64,000 nt of DNA from Helicobacter sp. TUL. GTDB taxonomy: Bacteria; Campylobacterota; Campylobacteria; Campylobacterales; Helicobacteraceae. This document shows, one piece after another, positions 17,328 through 37,253 of this stretch (the stretch's first letter is position 1; every line of letters starts with the position of its first letter). The notes beneath the pieces are model-generated. The model saw only the letters and a program-made list of their open reading frames with translations, was not told the origin of the DNA and searched no databases. The stretch covers positions 47,686 through 111,685 of the forward strand of contig NZ_NESU01000004.1 in NCBI RefSeq assembly GCF_002287135.1, given 5' to 3'. The position numbers and the translations under genes were made by a program.

Positions 17328-17927
17328 ATGAAAAAAGTTATTGTGCCAATTGCAAAAGGATTTGAAGAAATTGAGCTTATAAGCATTGTGGATATTTTAC
17401 GCCGAGTCCAAATCCCAGTAGAGATTCTCTCACTAGAATCTCACAAAGAAGTTGTAGGTGCGCATAACATTACGCTATATGCAGATGATATATTTGGAAG
17501 CAAAAGCTACCAAGATTATGCATGTATTGCGCTTGCAGGTGGCTATGAAAATATGCAACGCATGTGTCAGAATTATCAGCTAGGGGAGATTCTCACAGAT
17601 TTTTACCAACGACATAAACTTATTGCTGCTCTATGTGCCTCTCCTATTGTTTTAGCACATTTTGGTGTGTTACAGAATAATTTTACCTGTTATCCATCAT
17701 GCCAACACGAAGTGCTAGATAAAGCCAAAACTTCAAACTTTATGCATCAAAACGTATATTTTGAAGATCGCATTCTCACCTCTCAAGGACCAGCGACAGC
17801 TATGGAGTTTGCACTTAGACTTGCAGATATTGTATTAGCAGAGGATTTTGCTACATATCAAATAGATCAGACATTTCAAAATACACAAGTGCAAAAAGTA
17901 GCAGAGGGCTTGTTATATCATACATAA
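17328..17927 (+). CDS. DJ-1/PfpI family protein
   Basis: 199 aa. Begins MKKVIVPIAKGFEEIE; the family's acid E14 and nucleophile cysteine C103 (IAALCASPIVLA, the nucleophile elbow) are both present, and SQGPATAMEFAL near residue 153 matches the DJ-1 C-terminal block. Members act as glyoxalase/deglycase-like or stress-protective proteins; which applies here is not visible. It stands alone on the plus strand, converging on fusA. Confidence 0.88.
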   Translation: MKKVIVPIAKGFEEIELISIVDILRRVQIPVEILSLESHKEVVGAHNITLYADDIFGSKSYQDYACIALAGGYENMQRMCQNYQLGEILTDFYQRHKLIAALCASPIVLAHFGVLQNNFTCYPSCQHEVLDKAKTSNFMHQNVYFEDRILTSQGPATAMEFALRLADIVLAEDFATYQIDQTFQNTQVQKVAEGLLYHT

Positions 17928-17950
17928 TAAGTAACTAAAAGCAAGGATAT

Positions 17951-17982
17951 TATCTCTAAGTCTTGTAAAAGACTTAGAGATA
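17951..17982. terminator. Hairpin between convergent DJ-1 and fusA genes
   Basis: A perfect 14-bp stem (17951-17964 with 17969-17982) and a GTAA loop, placed between two convergent genes. There is no strong T-tract on either side, so it is a bidirectional terminator candidate or an mRNA 3'-end stabiliser. Confidence 0.6.
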
Positions 17983-18015
17983 TCATAAGTAAAGGATATG
18001 AGAGACAAAGAGAAT

Positions 18016-20094
18016 CTATGAGTTGCGTTTCTCCATGATCTCTTTGGCAATGTTATTAGGAACTTCTCCATAATGGTCAAATTCCATTGTGTAAGTACCA
18101 CGCCCTTGTGTTGCAGAACGCAAATCCGTAGAGTATCCAAACATTTCAGCCAATGGCACAAAGGCATTCACAATTTTAAGTCCCATGCGATCGTCCATAG
18201 AATTGATTTGTCCTCTTCTACGATTTAAATCGCCTATCACATCACCCATGTATTCTTCTGGAACTTCTACTTCTACTTTCATAAGTGGCTCTAACAACAC
18301 CGCATTAGCCTTCCTACACGCATCTTTAAATGCCATAGATCCAGCAATCTTAAATGCCATTTCTGAAGAATCCACTTCGTGATAGCTTCCATCATATAGC
18401 GTAACTTTGAAATCCACCACAGGATACCCTGCCAAAACACCATTTTGCATAGCTTCTTGGATACCCTTATCCACAGCAGGGATATATTCTTTTGGAATCA
18501 CACCACCACTAATATTATTCACAAATTCATATCCACTACCAGGCTCTTTTGGCTCCAAGCGGATAAAGACATGTCCATATTGTCCTCTACCACCGGATTG
18601 CTTAGCATATTTGCATTCTTGCTCTACCGCACTACGCACTGTCTCTCTAAATGCAACTTGAGGTTGTCCTACTTCTGCTTCAACTTTGAATTCTCTTTTT
18701 AATCTATCAACAATAATCTCTAGGTGCAATTCTCCCATACCACCGATGAGTGTTTGCCCTATTTCTTCTTGTGTGCTTACCCTAAAGCTCGGATCTTCTT
18801 CAGCAAGCTTCCCTAAAGCAATAGACATTTTTTCTTGGTCTGCCTTTGTCTTTGGTTCAACTGCAATTTGAATCACTGGCTCTGGAAATTCCATTCTCTC
18901 CAAAATAACCGGCTCTTTTTCATCACACAATGTATCCCCAGTAAGTGTATCTTTCAAACCTACAAAAGCACAAATCTCACCGGCATAAATTTCTTTAATG
19001 TCTTCTCGTTTATTTGAGTGCATTTTTAAAAGTCTACCAACACGCTCTTTTTTACCTTTGGTAGAGTTTAGCACATAGCTTCCAGATTCTAACATACCTC
19101 TATAAGCACGCACGAATGTAAGCTGCCCAACAAATGGGTCGGTCATAATCTTAAATGCTAGACCAGCAAACGCACCTTTGTCACTAGATTCTACGCTAAT
19201 CTCACTCTCATCTTTTGGATTAATACCTCTAATTTCTGCAACCTCTGTAGGCGCAGGAAGAAAATCTACCACTGCATCTAAAAGTGTTTGCACACCTTTG
19301 TTTTTAAAGCTAGAACCACAAAGCATAGGAATAAGACTCATATTAAGACAACCAGCCTTGATACCTTTTTTAATTTCTTCAACACTAAGTTCTTCACCAC
19401 CAAGATATTTTTCCATCAACACTTCATCTTGCTCTGCCACAGATTCAAGAAGTTTTTCGCGATACTCTTGCGCCTTATCCATAAGATCTGCTGGAATCTC
19501 TTCTATGTCATACTTAGCACCCATAGATTCATCATTCCAAACAATAGCCTTCATAGCAATAAGATCCACTACGCCCTTAAAGTTTTCTTCTGCTCCAATT
19601 GGGATATTAACCGGCACAGGATTAGCCTTTAGACGTTGTTTAATCTGTGCTTCAACATTATAGAAATTAGCTCCAATTCTATCCATTTTGTTGACAAACA
19701 CCATTCTTGGCACGCCATATTTATTAGCTTGTCTCCAAACGGTTTCGCTTTGTGGTTGCACACCACCCACAGAACAAAACACTGCTACAGCGCCATCTAA
19801 TACACGCATAGAGCGTTCTACTTCAATGGTAAAATCCACGTGTCCGGGAGTGTCGATAAGGTTTATTTGATAATCTTTCCAAAAACAAGTTGTCGCAGCA
19901 GAAGTAATTGTAATACCTCTTTCTTTTTCTTGCTCCATCCAGTCCATTGTCGCGGCACCATCATGCACTTCACCAATTTTGTGGCTAACCCCAGTATAAA
20001 ACAAGATTCTTTCTGAAGTCGTTGTTTTACCGGCGTCAATATGCGCTGCAATACCTATATTTCTAATTCTATTTAGGGGAGTTTGTCTTGCCAT
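18016..20094 (-). CDS. fusA: Elongation factor G
   Basis: 692 aa, standard length. G-domain motifs AHIDAGKTT (G1), DTPGHVDF (G3) and [10 protein letters not shown] (G4), and the domain IV/V blocks [19 protein letters not shown] and [10 protein letters not shown]. It drives ribosomal translocation. It is the last gene of the rpsL-rpsG-fusA operon, as in many bacteria. ATG at 20094, 19 bp after rpsG. Confidence 0.97.
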   Translation of the reverse strand: MARQTPLNRIRNIGIAAHIDAGKTTTSERILFYTGVSHKIGEVHDGAATMDWMEQEKERGITITSAATTCFWKDYQINLIDTPGHVDFTIEVERSMRVLDGAVAVFCSVGGVQPQSETVWRQANKYGVPRMVFVNKMDRIGANFYNVEAQIKQRLKANPVPVNIPIGAEENFKGVVDLIAMKAIVWNDESMGAKYDIEEIPADLMDKAQEYREKLLESVAEQDEVLMEKYLGGEELSVEEIKKGIKAGCLNMSLIPMLCGSSFKNKGVQTLLDAVVDFLPAPTEVAEIRGINPKDESEISVESSDKGAFAGLAFKIMTDPFVGQLTFVRAYRGMLESGSYVLNSTKGKKERVGRLLKMHSNKREDIKEIYAGEICAFVGLKDTLTGDTLCDEKEPVILERMEFPEPVIQIAVEPKTKADQEKMSIALGKLAEEDPSFRVSTQEEIGQTLIGGMGELHLEIIVDRLKREFKVEAEVGQPQVAFRETVRSAVEQECKYAKQSGGRGQYGHVFIRLEPKEPGSGYEFVNNISGGVIPKEYIPAVDKGIQEAMQNGVLAGYPVVDFKVTLYDGSYHEVDSSEMAFKIAGSMAFKDACRKANAVLLEPLMKVEVEVPEEYMGDVIGDLNRRRGQINSMDDRMGLKIVNAFVPLAEMFGYSTDLRSATQGRGTYTMEFDHYGEVPNNIAKEIMEKRNS

Positions 20095-20113
20095 ATCTAG
20101 TCCTTAACTCATA

Positions 20114-20593
<480 letters not shown>

Positions 20594-20602
20594 TTAAATG
20601 AT

Positions 20603-20992
20603 TTATTTCTTATCAGCGCCACTCTTGGCTTTTTTGGCACCATACTTACTGCGTGAAACAGTTCTCTTAGCAACACCCGCTGTATCCAAAGCCCCACGAA
20701 CGATATGATACTTCACACCAGGCAAGTCTTTTACACGACCACCACGCACAAGCACGATAGAGTGTTCTTGAAGGTTATGTCCTTCCCCTGGTATATAACT
20801 AATGACTTCAAACTTAGATGTGAGTTTTACCTTTGCTACTTTTCTAAGCGCAGAGTTTGGTTTTTTTGGAGTAGTTGTATACACACGAGTGCAAACACCT
20901 CTTCTTTGTGGGCATTCTAACAACGCTGGTGACTTAGTTTTTTTAAGAACTTTTTTTCTCTCTTTCCGAATTAACTGATTGATAGTTGGCAC
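20603..20992 (-). CDS. rpsL: 30S ribosomal protein S12
   Basis: 129 aa. Starts with GTG at 20992 ([14 protein letters not shown] is the family's invariant start, so the GTG is real). Conserved [16 protein letters not shown] and [18 protein letters not shown] loops carry the decoding-site residues where streptomycin-resistance changes occur; the lysine of the KKPNSALRK loop is the usual wild-type residue. Confidence 0.97.
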   Translation of the reverse strand: MPTINQLIRKERKKVLKKTKSPALLECPQRRGVCTRVYTTTPKKPNSALRKVAKVKLTSKFEVISYIPGEGHNLQEHSIVLVRGGRVKDLPGVKYHIVRGALDTAGVAKRTVSRSKYGAKKAKSGADKK

Positions 20993-21074
20993 GTATATCC
21001 TTTCCTAAAGTAATGTAAAAAATGGTGGAATTATAGCCCACCAAAACTTTTATTTATCTTAGAGAGAGCCAACA

Positions 21075-29795
<8,721 letters not shown>

Positions 29796-29834
29796 TCACC
29801 CAAAAGCCTCTACAAAGTGCCAAAAACACAAAAA

Positions 29835-29867
29835 GCCCAAGCTCGCTTATACTAAGCAAGATTGGGC
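29835..29867 (-). terminator. rplL-rpoBC intergenic attenuator/terminator hairpin
   Basis: On the minus strand, a stem of 6, 2 and 5 bp with two single mismatches (GCCCAA pairing with TTGGGC at the base) is followed by a T-rich tract, TTTTTGTGTTTTTGG. It lies between rplL and rpoBC, where E. coli has its partial terminator, and could set the ratio of L7/L12 to polymerase. Confidence 0.7.
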
Positions 29868-29900
29868 AACATCTCGTTAGGACCTAAAAGTGTGGGAAAT

Positions 29901-30278
29901 TTATTTAACTTCCACTTTTGCACCTGCTTCCTCAAGTTTCTTTTTGAAGTTTTCAGCATCTTCTTTGCTAACACCTTCTTTAAGTGTACTTGGAGTATTT
30001 TCTGTGGCATCTTTAGCCTCTTTAAGACCAAGTCCTGTGATTTCTCTAACAGCTTTAATAACATTAATTTTGTTAGCACCTGCATCAACAAGTATAATAT
30101 TAAATTCTGTTTTTTCTTCTGCACCACCTGCACCACCACCTGCTGCTACTGCTCCAGCTACCACGGTAGGAGCAGCACTCACACCAAACTTCTCTTCAAA
30201 AGCTTTTACAAGCTCTGAAAGTTCCAACACTGAAAGATTGCCAATATATTCCAACACTTCTTCTTTTGAAATAGCCAT
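29901..30278 (-). CDS. rplL: 50S ribosomal protein L7/L12
   Basis: 125 aa. N-terminal dimerisation segment ([24 protein letters not shown]), an Ala/Gly hinge ([19 protein letters not shown]) and a C-terminal factor-binding domain ([21 protein letters not shown]). It forms the stalk that recruits translation GTPases. It is encoded 30 bp after rplJ. Confidence 0.97.
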   Translation of the reverse strand: MAISKEEVLEYIGNLSVLELSELVKAFEEKFGVSAAPTVVAGAVAAGGGAGGAEEKTEFNIILVDAGANKINVIKAVREITGLGLKEAKDATENTPSTLKEGVSKEDAENFKKKLEEAGAKVEVK

Positions 30279-30308
30279 TTTTCGCTCCTTTTGCTTTTTT
30301 ATGTTATT

Positions 30309-30791
30309 TTATGCTTCTTCTTTTTGCTTTCTTAGATTATCCATTCCTGTAACAAAATATCTTGCCGGCGCTGTCCAAACAGATAGCAACATACCAATAA
30401 GCTCTTCTTTGCTTGGTAGTTTTGAGACAGAAACAATATGATCTTTTTGGACCACACTGCCATCAAAATAACCAAACTTCACAACAAACTTATCTTCATT
30501 GGCATCTGCAAACTTACAAACTACTTTTGCAAGCTTAATTTGATCATTGCCCCACACGAAAATATTTGTTCCCTTAAGTTCTGACTGCGGATATTGTGCA
30601 TTGCGCATAGCAATATTAGCAAGTGTATTTTTAATAACACGAACTTTAATATCTTCTTCCCTTGCTTTTAAACGCAAAGCTTCCAATTGCGCAACACTCA
30701 AACCTCTATAATCACAAACGATCATAGAATTCGCATTTTGAAATTCAGAAGTAAGGTCTTGTATAGCCTGAATCTTGTTTTGCTTAGTCAT
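30309..30791 (-). CDS. rplJ: 50S ribosomal protein L10
   Basis: 160 aa. Conserved [18 protein letters not shown] and [13 protein letters not shown] blocks. It anchors L7/L12 on the ribosome. The 93-bp leader (30792-30884) with a GATCGAAGATC hairpin is the expected place for L10-L12 autoregulation, but I cannot confirm binding from sequence. Confidence 0.96.
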   Translation of the reverse strand: MTKQNKIQAIQDLTSEFQNANSMIVCDYRGLSVAQLEALRLKAREEDIKVRVIKNTLANIAMRNAQYPQSELKGTNIFVWGNDQIKLAKVVCKFADANEDKFVVKFGYFDGSVVQKDHIVSVSKLPSKEELIGMLLSVWTAPARYFVTGMDNLRKQKEEA

Positions 30792-30884
30792 GCTTCTCTC
30801 CTTTCAGACCAAATCTCACATAGGGTGTAATTTTTAAGCACAAAGCCCCGATGATCTTCGATCTAAGATAAAAATAACAACTCT

Positions 30885-31589
30885 TTATTTTGTATCCATC
30901 AATTCTTGTGAATCTAACTTCACTCCCGGACTCATTGTCAAAGATAATGTGCTGCTTTTGATATATTTACCCTTTGCAGAAGAAGGTTTTAGTCTATTAA
31001 TCGCACGCACAAGCTCAAGCATGTTTTCTTTGATCTTATCTTCTTGGAAACTTACCTTTCCAACAGGTGCATGAATAATACCTTTTTTATCTACACGAAA
31101 GTTTACCTGACCACTTTTTGCATTTGCCACAGCCTTACTGACATCAGCTGTCACTGTCCCTGTTTTAGGATTTGGCATCAAACCCTTAGGTCCCAAGATT
31201 CTACCAACTTTTCCTACTAATGCCATCATATCTGGTGTAGCAATGACCATATCAAAATCCATATTGCCATTTTTGATATCTTCAGCCAAATCATCAGCAC
31301 CTACGACATCTGCTCCTGCGACCTTTGCTTCATCAGCTTTTATACCTTTTGCAAAAACAGCAACACGAACTTTTTTACCTGTTCCATGTGGCAATACCAC
31401 TGCACCACGAATCATCTGATCGGCATGTCGAGGATCAACACCAAGTCTCAAAGCAATTTCTACGGTTTCATCAAACTTTGCTGATGCCAAAGATTTAACA
31501 AGACTAACCCCACTTGCAACATCATAAATCTTATTTGTGTCAATCTTTGCTTGTAAAGCTTGTAACCTTTTTGTTGTTTTCTTTCCCAT
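30885..31589 (-). CDS. rplA: 50S ribosomal protein L1
   Basis: 234 aa from the ATG at 31589, which has GGAG 7 nt upstream; the frame extends 6 codons further without support. Blocks [19 protein letters not shown] and [18 protein letters not shown] are diagnostic. L1 binds 23S rRNA at the E-site stalk and often represses its own operon. Confidence 0.96.
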   Translation of the reverse strand: MGKKTTKRLQALQAKIDTNKIYDVASGVSLVKSLASAKFDETVEIALRLGVDPRHADQMIRGAVVLPHGTGKKVRVAVFAKGIKADEAKVAGADVVGADDLAEDIKNGNMDFDMVIATPDMMALVGKVGRILGPKGLMPNPKTGTVTADVSKAVANAKSGQVNFRVDKKGIIHAPVGKVSFQEDKIKENMLELVRAINRLKPSSAKGKYIKSSTLSLTMSPGVKLDSQELMDTK

Positions 31590-31609
31590 CTCTAAACTCC
31601 GTAACAAAT

Positions 31610-32035
31610 TTAATCTATTATTTCAACACCCATGCTTCTAGCACTACCGGCAACAATTTTCTTTGCGGCATCTATATCCACAGCATTTAGGTCTTCAAGT
31701 TTTTGTTCTGCAATCTCTTGTAATTGCTTTTGCGTGAGCTTACCTACCTTATTTTTGAGAGGATTATCAGAACCTTTAGTAAGATTGATAGCTTTTTTAA
31801 TCAAATCCGTCACTGGAGGTTTCTTTGTGATAAAACTAAAGCTCTTGTCTTGATAAACGGTAATCAATACAGGTATATTAAAATTCCCCATATCTTTGGT
31901 TTTTTCATTAAAAGCTTTGCAAAACTCCATAATGTTAATACCTCTTTGTCCAAGTGCTGGACCAACAGGAGGAGATGGATTAGCCTTTCCTGCAGGTATT
32001 TGTAACTTAAGCTCACCAATAACTTTTTTTCCCAT
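31610..32035 (-). CDS. rplK: 50S ribosomal protein L11
   Basis: 141 aa. [20 protein letters not shown] opening and [15 protein letters not shown] are diagnostic. It forms the GTPase-associated centre. rplA follows after about 20 bp. Confidence 0.97.
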   Translation of the reverse strand: MGKKVIGELKLQIPAGKANPSPPVGPALGQRGINIMEFCKAFNEKTKDMGNFNIPVLITVYQDKSFSFITKKPPVTDLIKKAINLTKGSDNPLKNKVGKLTQKQLQEIAEQKLEDLNAVDIDAAKKIVAGSARSMGVEIID

Positions 32036-32067
32036 GATTCATATCCTCTCTTAGTAAAATAAATGTA

Positions 32068-32583
32068 TCAGATGATTTTCTCTACCTGTGAATACAGGAT
32101 TTCCACCAATGTGTTTCGACTAAAAATAGAAACATTAAGCTTCAATTTACGATGCTCAATGTCATATTCCTCGACAGTTCCAGTAAAGTTAGCAAAAGGA
32201 CCATCGACAATACGCACAACTTCGCCATTTTCAAAGAAAACTTTAGGTTTTGGTTCTGCGGGATTTCTAATCTTGTCAAGTATCTTCTCAACATCAACTT
32301 CATTAAGCGGCGTAGGTTTCTTGCTCTCTCCGATGAAACGTCCAACTCTTGGTAGAGATTGTATCATATGCCACAATTTCGTATCAAGATCAACTTTCAC
32401 AAACACATAACCAGGATATACACTTCTATGTGTTAGCTTCTTTTTATCTTCGTAAATAGCTTCTGTAGGAACAACAATCTGCTCGAATCTATCTTGTATC
32501 CTATTTTCAATTGCAAGATTCTCAATAGCTCTTTTTACAGATTGTTCACTGCCAGAATATGTTTGTATTGCATACCATTCCAA
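32068..32583 (-). CDS. nusG: Transcription termination/antitermination protein NusG
   Basis: 171 aa. NGN domain (EWYAIQTYSGSEQSVKRAIE; YPGYVFVKVDLD; GRFIGESKKPTPL) and KOW domain (FENGEVVRIVDGPFANFTGTV). The start is TTG at 32583 with AAAGGGG 6 nt upstream. It links RNA polymerase to Rho and to the ribosome. Standard place between secE and rplK. Confidence 0.95.
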   Translation of the reverse strand: MEWYAIQTYSGSEQSVKRAIENLAIENRIQDRFEQIVVPTEAIYEDKKKLTHRSVYPGYVFVKVDLDTKLWHMIQSLPRVGRFIGESKKPTPLNEVDVEKILDKIRNPAEPKPKVFFENGEVVRIVDGPFANFTGTVEEYDIEHRKLKLNVSIFSRNTLVEILYSQVEKII

Positions 32584-32614
32584 AGTCTACCCCTTTAAAA
32601 ACTACAATCTAAAC

Positions 32615-32797
32615 TTAAGATACTAGACTTGATACAGAAACAGATGAGATGAGATCAACTAATGCTAAAAACAAAGTGATGACAACGACAACGGTAATAA
32701 CAGATATAGAAGCATTTCTCACCTGTTCTTTTGTAGGTTTTATAACCTTATCAAGTTCTTCTTTTGCATTCCTATAATATGCTACAAGTTTTTTCAT
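32615..32797 (-). CDS. secE: Preprotein translocase subunit SecE
   Basis: 60 aa from ATG 32797 (an ATG at 32809 adds four residues; neither has a strong ribosome site). A basic amphipathic start, then VIKPTKEQVRNASISVITV and one membrane helix (VVVITLFLALVDLI), as in short SecE proteins. Position between tRNA-Trp and nusG supports the call. Confidence 0.9.
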   Translation of the reverse strand: MKKLVAYYRNAKEELDKVIKPTKEQVRNASISVITVVVVITLFLALVDLISSVSVSSLVS

Positions 32798-32857
32798 CGC
32801 CACATCCACAATTTTAAATCTCTATACTCAACTTTAAAACACTCAAACTTAGCTTTA

Positions 32858-32933
32858 TGGCAGGCCAGGAGGGACTCGAACCCCCAACACTCGGTTTTGG
32901 AGACCGACGCTCTACCATTGGAGCTACTGACCT
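32858..32933 (-). tRNA. tRNA-Trp (CCA)
   Basis: 76 nt with encoded 3' CCA. The anticodon loop CTCCAAA has anticodon CCA; the acceptor stem AGGTCAG pairs with the CTGGCCT end. It lies between rpmG and secE, as in other bacteria of this class. Confidence 0.95.
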
Positions 32934-32951
32934 ACAAAGCTAGGTAAATAC

Positions 32952-33122
32952 CTAGCTTTTTAGTTTTACTTCCTTATGAATAGTATGTTTATTCAAACGA
33001 GGAGAAAACTTCCTAAGCTCCAGTTTTTCTGTATGAGTCTTAGCATTCTTAGTGGTGCTATAGTTAATATCACCACACTCCGAACATTTAAGACCGATCT
33101 TTACCACATTTCCCTTAGCCAT
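32952..33122 (-). CDS. rpmG: 50S ribosomal protein L33
   Basis: 56 aa, too short for a routine ORF list. Start ATG 33122. It reads [16 protein letters not shown], then [19 protein letters not shown], and ends in [13 protein letters not shown]. The first CxxC pair (CSEC) is kept, but the second zinc pair typical of C+ L33 is replaced (FSPRLNKH), so metal binding is doubtful. Located between tuf and tRNA-Trp. Confidence 0.93.
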   Translation of the reverse strand: MAKGNVVKIGLKCSECGDINYSTTKNAKTHTEKLELRKFSPRLNKHTIHKEVKLKS

Positions 33123-33130
33123 ATCAAACC

Positions 33131-34330
33131 CTATTCAATAATCTTAGTTACCACACCAGCACCAACTGTTCTACCACCTTCTCGGATAGCAAAACGTGTT
33201 CCTTCTTCAAGGGCGATTGGGTTAATGAGTTCAACAGTAATTTTAATGTTATCACCTGGCATAACCATTTCTACACCATCAGGAAGCTGAATAGAACCTG
33301 TTACGTCAGTAGTGCGCACATAAAATTGTGGTCTATATCCATTAAAGAATGGTGTATGGCGTCCACCCTCATCTTTAGAAAGCACATAAATTTCGCCTTC
33401 AAATTTCTTATGAGGTGTAATAGAGCCTGGCTTACATAGCACCATACCTCTTTCTACTTCTTCTTTTTTTGTTCCTCTTAAAAGGATACCAACGTTATCC
33501 CCTGCTTCACCTTTGTCAAGCTCTTTTCTAAACATTTCAACGCCAGTTACAGTTGTTTTTTGTGTATCACGAATTCCCACAATTTCAACTTCATCACCAA
33601 CTTTGATTTCACCTCTTTCAATTCTACCAGTTACCACAGTTCCACGACCTGCGATTGAGAATACATCTTCCACTGGCATAAGGAATGTTTTATCAACATC
33701 TCTTTGAGGAGTAGGAATGTATCTATCTACTTCATCCATAAGTTTAAGGATTTTTTCACCCCATTCACCAACTTTACCTTCTTTTGCTTCTTCTAGTGCT
33801 TTAAGCGCAGAACCTGCAACGATAGGTGTATCATCACCAGGGAATTCATAGCTAGAAAGCAATTCTCTTACTTCCATTTCCACAAGTTCCAAAAGCTCTG
33901 CATCATCAACCATATCTTGTTTATTCAAAAACACAACAATGTATGGAACACCCACTTGGCGAGATAGCAAAATGTGCTCTCTTGTTTGTGGCATAGGACC
34001 ATCTGCAGCAGAAACAACCAAAATAGCTCCATCCATTTGCGCAGCACCAGTAATCATGTTTTTTACATAGTCTGCGTGTCCAGGACAATCAACATGCGCA
34101 TAGTGGCGATTTTCTGTCTCATACTCAATGTGAGAAGTTGCGATAGTAATACCTCTTTCTTTTTCTTCAGGGGCATTATCGATATTGTCATAATCTTTAA
34201 GCTCTGCAAGTCCTTTTGTAGCCAAAACAGCAGAAATTGCAGCACTCAAAGTAGTCTTACCATGATCCACGTGTCCAATAGTTCCGACATTTACGTGTGG
34301 CTTACTTCTGTTAAACTTTTCCTTTGCCAT
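33131..34330 (-). CDS. tuf: Elongation factor Tu
   Basis: 399 aa from the ATG at 34330, giving the invariant [14 protein letters not shown]; the longer frame upstream runs into tRNA-Thr and is not real. GTPase motifs [17 protein letters not shown] and NKQD are present, and the C-terminus [14 protein letters not shown] is standard. It delivers aminoacyl-tRNA. It lies downstream of four tRNA genes. Confidence 0.98.
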   Translation of the reverse strand: MAKEKFNRSKPHVNVGTIGHVDHGKTTLSAAISAVLATKGLAELKDYDNIDNAPEEKERGITIATSHIEYETENRHYAHVDCPGHADYVKNMITGAAQMDGAILVVSAADGPMPQTREHILLSRQVGVPYIVVFLNKQDMVDDAELLELVEMEVRELLSSYEFPGDDTPIVAGSALKALEEAKEGKVGEWGEKILKLMDEVDRYIPTPQRDVDKTFLMPVEDVFSIAGRGTVVTGRIERGEIKVGDEVEIVGIRDTQKTTVTGVEMFRKELDKGEAGDNVGILLRGTKKEEVERGMVLCKPGSITPHKKFEGEIYVLSKDEGGRHTPFFNGYRPQFYVRTTDVTGSIQLPDGVEMVMPGDNIKITVELINPIALEEGTRFAIREGGRTVGAGVVTKIIE

Positions 34331-34408
34331 AATCTCTCTCCTAAAAATTTTAGTAGTATTAAGAGCGCATCTCAAAAAAGCTTCAAGATTCTCTCTACAA
34401 GAAAAACT

Positions 34409-34483
34409 GGAGCCCATAAGCGGGATTGAACCGCCGACCTCTTCCTTACCAAGGAAGTGCTCTGCCACTGAGCTATATGGGCA
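34409..34483 (-). tRNA. tRNA-Thr (GGT)
   Basis: 75 nt with CCA. Anticodon loop TTGGTAA between CTTCC and GGAAG. Acceptor GCCCATA pairs with TATGGGC. Nearest to tuf in the cluster of four. Confidence 0.95.
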
Positions 34484-34587
34484 ACAAAAACAACGACATA
34501 AAAAGGGTTAGATTCTCTGAAGTATGTGGTGATACACTCGTATCCACATCTATATACTTGACAATGAAAGAATCAGCTCCCAGTAAA

Positions 34588-34664
34588 TGGAGCGGGAAAC
34601 GGGGCTCGAACCCGCGACCCTCAGCTTGGAAGGCTGATGCTCTAGCCAACTGAGCTATTCCCGC
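34588..34664 (-). tRNA. tRNA-Gly (TCC)
   Basis: 77 nt with CCA. Anticodon loop CTTCCAA in a TCAGC/GCTGA stem. Acceptor GCGGGAA pairs with TTCCCGC. Confidence 0.95.
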
Positions 34665-34732
34665 ATCACTTATAATAACAAACTATCTCGACTACCATTC
34701 ATCCCTAGCTAACACAAAGCCAATCTATGTAA

Positions 34733-34817
<85 letters not shown>

Positions 34818-34874
34818 AAACATAGCTAACACTGGTCAAACACTGAAAGCAGAAAACTGCTAGAGTTTGAAAAA

Positions 34875-34950
34875 TGGAGCTGGTTAAGGGACTTGAACCC
34901 CCGACCCTCTGCTTACAAGGCAGATGCTCTACCAACTGAGCTAAACCAGC
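34875..34950 (-). tRNA. tRNA-Thr (TGT)
   Basis: 76 nt with CCA. Anticodon loop CTTGTAA in a TCTGC/GCAGA stem; acceptor GCTGGTT pairs with AACCAGC. First of the cluster. Confidence 0.95.
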
Positions 34951-35029
34951 ATAAAAGATAAAACCATGAAAATAAAAGTCCGAATTATATACACAAAACC
35001 TATGTTTGTCAAGGTTTATTCGTGTTTTC

Positions 35030-35614
35030 TTATTTTTTCTTACCCAAAATTTTTAACGCCTCCTTGACGACATCTGCTACTTCCCCATCACCCACTTCTT
35101 TGAGTGCATTAGTAATATCCGCATTTTTAAAGCCCAAAGATTCTAAAGCTTGGGCTGCTTCATGCTTGATATTATTTGTAGTATTTTTCTCAACCCTATC
35201 TTCTATGAGCTCAGTAAAAAATCCCGCCAACTCCACCATAATCTTTCCAGCCCCTTTCGCACCTATGCCCGGCACGCGCTGCAAAGCTTGTATGTCCTTG
35301 TCTTCTAAAATCTTGGCAAAACTTTGTGGCGTATATGTGCTAAGAATTGCTAACGCAACTTTTGGACCAACGCCATTAATTTTTATTAAACGCTCAAAAC
35401 TCAAGCGCTCTACTTCATCAAAAAATCCAAAAAGCGCTTGTGAATCTTCGCGAATAATCTGCACGCACAAAACTTTCACACATGTATCTAAACAATCCTT
35501 AAGACGCATACTTGTATGAATAGAAATCCCCAAACCATACACTACGCCCCCCACATCAAGCTCTACAAATGTAGGCTCTAATCTCTCAATATAACCCTTT
35601 AGCGCAACTATCAT
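35030..35614 (-). CDS. ruvA: Holliday junction helicase subunit RuvA
   Basis: 194 aa. OB domain (MIVALKGYIERLEPTFVELDVGGVVYG), helix-hairpin-helix motifs (LIKINGVGPKVALAILS and LQRVPGIGAKGAGKIMVEL), and a small C-terminal domain that contacts RuvB. It binds four-way junctions. ruvB and ruvC are not in the window. Confidence 0.94.
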   Translation of the reverse strand: MIVALKGYIERLEPTFVELDVGGVVYGLGISIHTSMRLKDCLDTCVKVLCVQIIREDSQALFGFFDEVERLSFERLIKINGVGPKVALAILSTYTPQSFAKILEDKDIQALQRVPGIGAKGAGKIMVELAGFFTELIEDRVEKNTTNNIKHEAAQALESLGFKNADITNALKEVGDGEVADVVKEALKILGKKK

Positions 35615-35623
35615 CGCTTTACC

Positions 35624-36211
35624 TTAATAAAATTTTCTATAAAATCTCTGCGTTGCTAATGCCAACATCTCATAATCTCCCTTAGAATCCCCATATGCAT
35701 AAATTTCTGCATATTGCGAAAGATCATAGCTTTCTTGGATACGCACTGCCTTTTGCTTTCCATAACAATTTGGTGTCGCAAGATTCCCACTTAGCACGCC
35801 ATTTACGACTTCTAGCTTGGTTGCAAGACATTCTAGCCCCATATTTTGACAAAATGGCTTCAAATATTCCTCAAACGTCGCACTCACCACCACAACAACA
35901 TCGCCTCTATCTTTGTGCCACGCTATTTTTTCCATCGCTTGGATTCTTGTTATTCCACAAAGTGTGCTTTGAAAATTCGCGCACAAAAGTGCAAAATCCG
36001 CTGTGCTATAACCCTTAAAAAAATATCGCATAAGCGACTCTTTGGCGTAGGCATTGGAATACAAACCTACAACATAGCCAAGCAAAATCCAAAATCTTGC
36101 AATAAAACCTCTGTAAAATGCCCATTTGCCTACTGCAAACTTCACAAATACAAATAAGCTATCTTTGGTCGTTATCGTTTTATCAAAATCAAAAAATGCT
36201 ATATTTTTCAC
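35624..36211 (-). CDS. HAD-IB family phosphatase (SerB-like)
   Basis: 195 aa from a GTG at 36211 with AGGA upstream. HAD motifs: I FFDFDKTIT, II VVVVSATFEEYL, III and IV YAYGDSKGDYEML. A helical cap (KWAFYRGFIARFWILLGYV) lies between I and II. The family includes phosphoserine phosphatases and small-molecule phosphatases; the final part QRFYRKFY is as in uncharacterised epsilonproteobacterial members. It lies 9 bp from ruvA. Confidence 0.82.
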   Translation of the reverse strand: MKNIAFFDFDKTITTKDSLFVFVKFAVGKWAFYRGFIARFWILLGYVVGLYSNAYAKESLMRYFFKGYSTADFALLCANFQSTLCGITRIQAMEKIAWHKDRGDVVVVVSATFEEYLKPFCQNMGLECLATKLEVVNGVLSGNLATPNCYGKQKAVRIQESYDLSQYAEIYAYGDSKGDYEMLALATQRFYRKFY

Positions 36212-36245
36212 GCTCTATTCCTACATAATCTTTAGAATCTACACA

Positions 36246-37253
36246 CTAACTCGTGCGTTTATTAAGATGCACAAGTTGCGGTAGTTCCTCTGCTATATAC
36301 TCTTGCCCAAAAAATTCCTCAATGCGCGCACGAGCCTCATTAGGATCACTCATTGCATTTACGATATTTCTAAATTCACTTGCGCCTGGATAATTCTTGC
36401 TATATGCATGGAGATTCTTACGAAACATCACCACGCCCCTTGGACCATAAAATTCCACCATTTTATCAAAATGCTCCAAAATCAAGTCTTTTCGGACAAT
36501 GGGCGGAATCTCATTTGTATTATGTCGAATCTGCCAAAAAATCCAAGGTGCTTTAATCGCGGCTCTACCTATCATCACGCCATTAGCACCTGTCCTATCT
36601 AGCACCATTCTTGCATCAGCAGCACTTGCAATCTCGCCATTAGCAATCAATGGTATGTTAATACGTTGCTTAATGGCAGCGATGCTATCATAATCGATTT
36701 TATCTTTTTTATAACCATCGCAACGTGTGCGTCCATGTATCACGACATAATCCACATTACTTTCATTGATAGCCGCAGCAATTTCTAATGGAATCTTTTT
36801 ATCAAAACCCAAACGAAGTTTGAGACTCACATAAGACTTTGTGCTTGTTTGCTTGATGAGATTTGCGATTTTTACAAGCAAAGACAAATCTTTTAATAAC
36901 CCGCTACCATTGCCGTGATTAGCCACTTTTGGAGCTGGACAACCACAATTAAGATCTATTATGTCTATGCCTTCTTGTGCGTTGAGAATCTCTACTGCTG
37001 ATCGCACAACTTCTGGTTTAGAACCTGCTATTTGCACAGCATATGGAGATTCTATAGGAGATTTTTCTAACATTTTGAGTGTTTTTTTGTTGGCATACAC
37101 AAGAGCGTGTGAGCTTATCATTTCACTCACGGTAATATCCACACCAAATTTTTTTACCACAGAACGAAATGGTAAATCTGTGTAACCTGCGAGCGGAGCA
37201 AGCATAAGAAGATTTTCAAAAACGATAGGCTTAGTTACGTTGTTTGTAGTCAA
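36246..37253 (-). CDS. dusB: tRNA-dihydrouridine synthase
   Basis: 335 aa. FMN-binding opening ENLLMLAPLAGYTDLPFR, catalytic cysteine in IDLNCGCPAPKV, YVVIHGRTRCDGYKKD and GVMIGRAAIKAPW near the phosphate site. It reduces uridines in the tRNA D-loop. No ATG is available: I chose TTG at 37253, 10 nt after AAAGGAG, over TTG at 37262, which is too close. It overlaps the end of nspC by 23 bp. The exact Dus subclass (B or other) is inferred. Confidence 0.85.
   Translation of the reverse strand: MTTNNVTKPIVFENLLMLAPLAGYTDLPFRSVVKKFGVDITVSEMISSHALVYANKKTLKMLEKSPIESPYAVQIAGSKPEVVRSAVEILNAQEGIDIIDLNCGCPAPKVANHGNGSGLLKDLSLLVKIANLIKQTSTKSYVSLKLRLGFDKKIPLEIAAAINESNVDYVVIHGRTRCDGYKKDKIDYDSIAAIKQRINIPLIANGEIASAADARMVLDRTGANGVMIGRAAIKAPWIFWQIRHNTNEIPPIVRKDLILEHFDKMVEFYGPRGVVMFRKNLHAYSKNYPGASEFRNIVNAMSDPNEARARIEEFFGQEYIAEELPQLVHLNKRTS

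Noticed and set aside
33131..34468. A longer EF-Tu frame with 46 extra N-terminal residues
   Set aside because: The extension runs through tRNA-Thr; the invariant MAKEKFNR start at 34330 is the real one.
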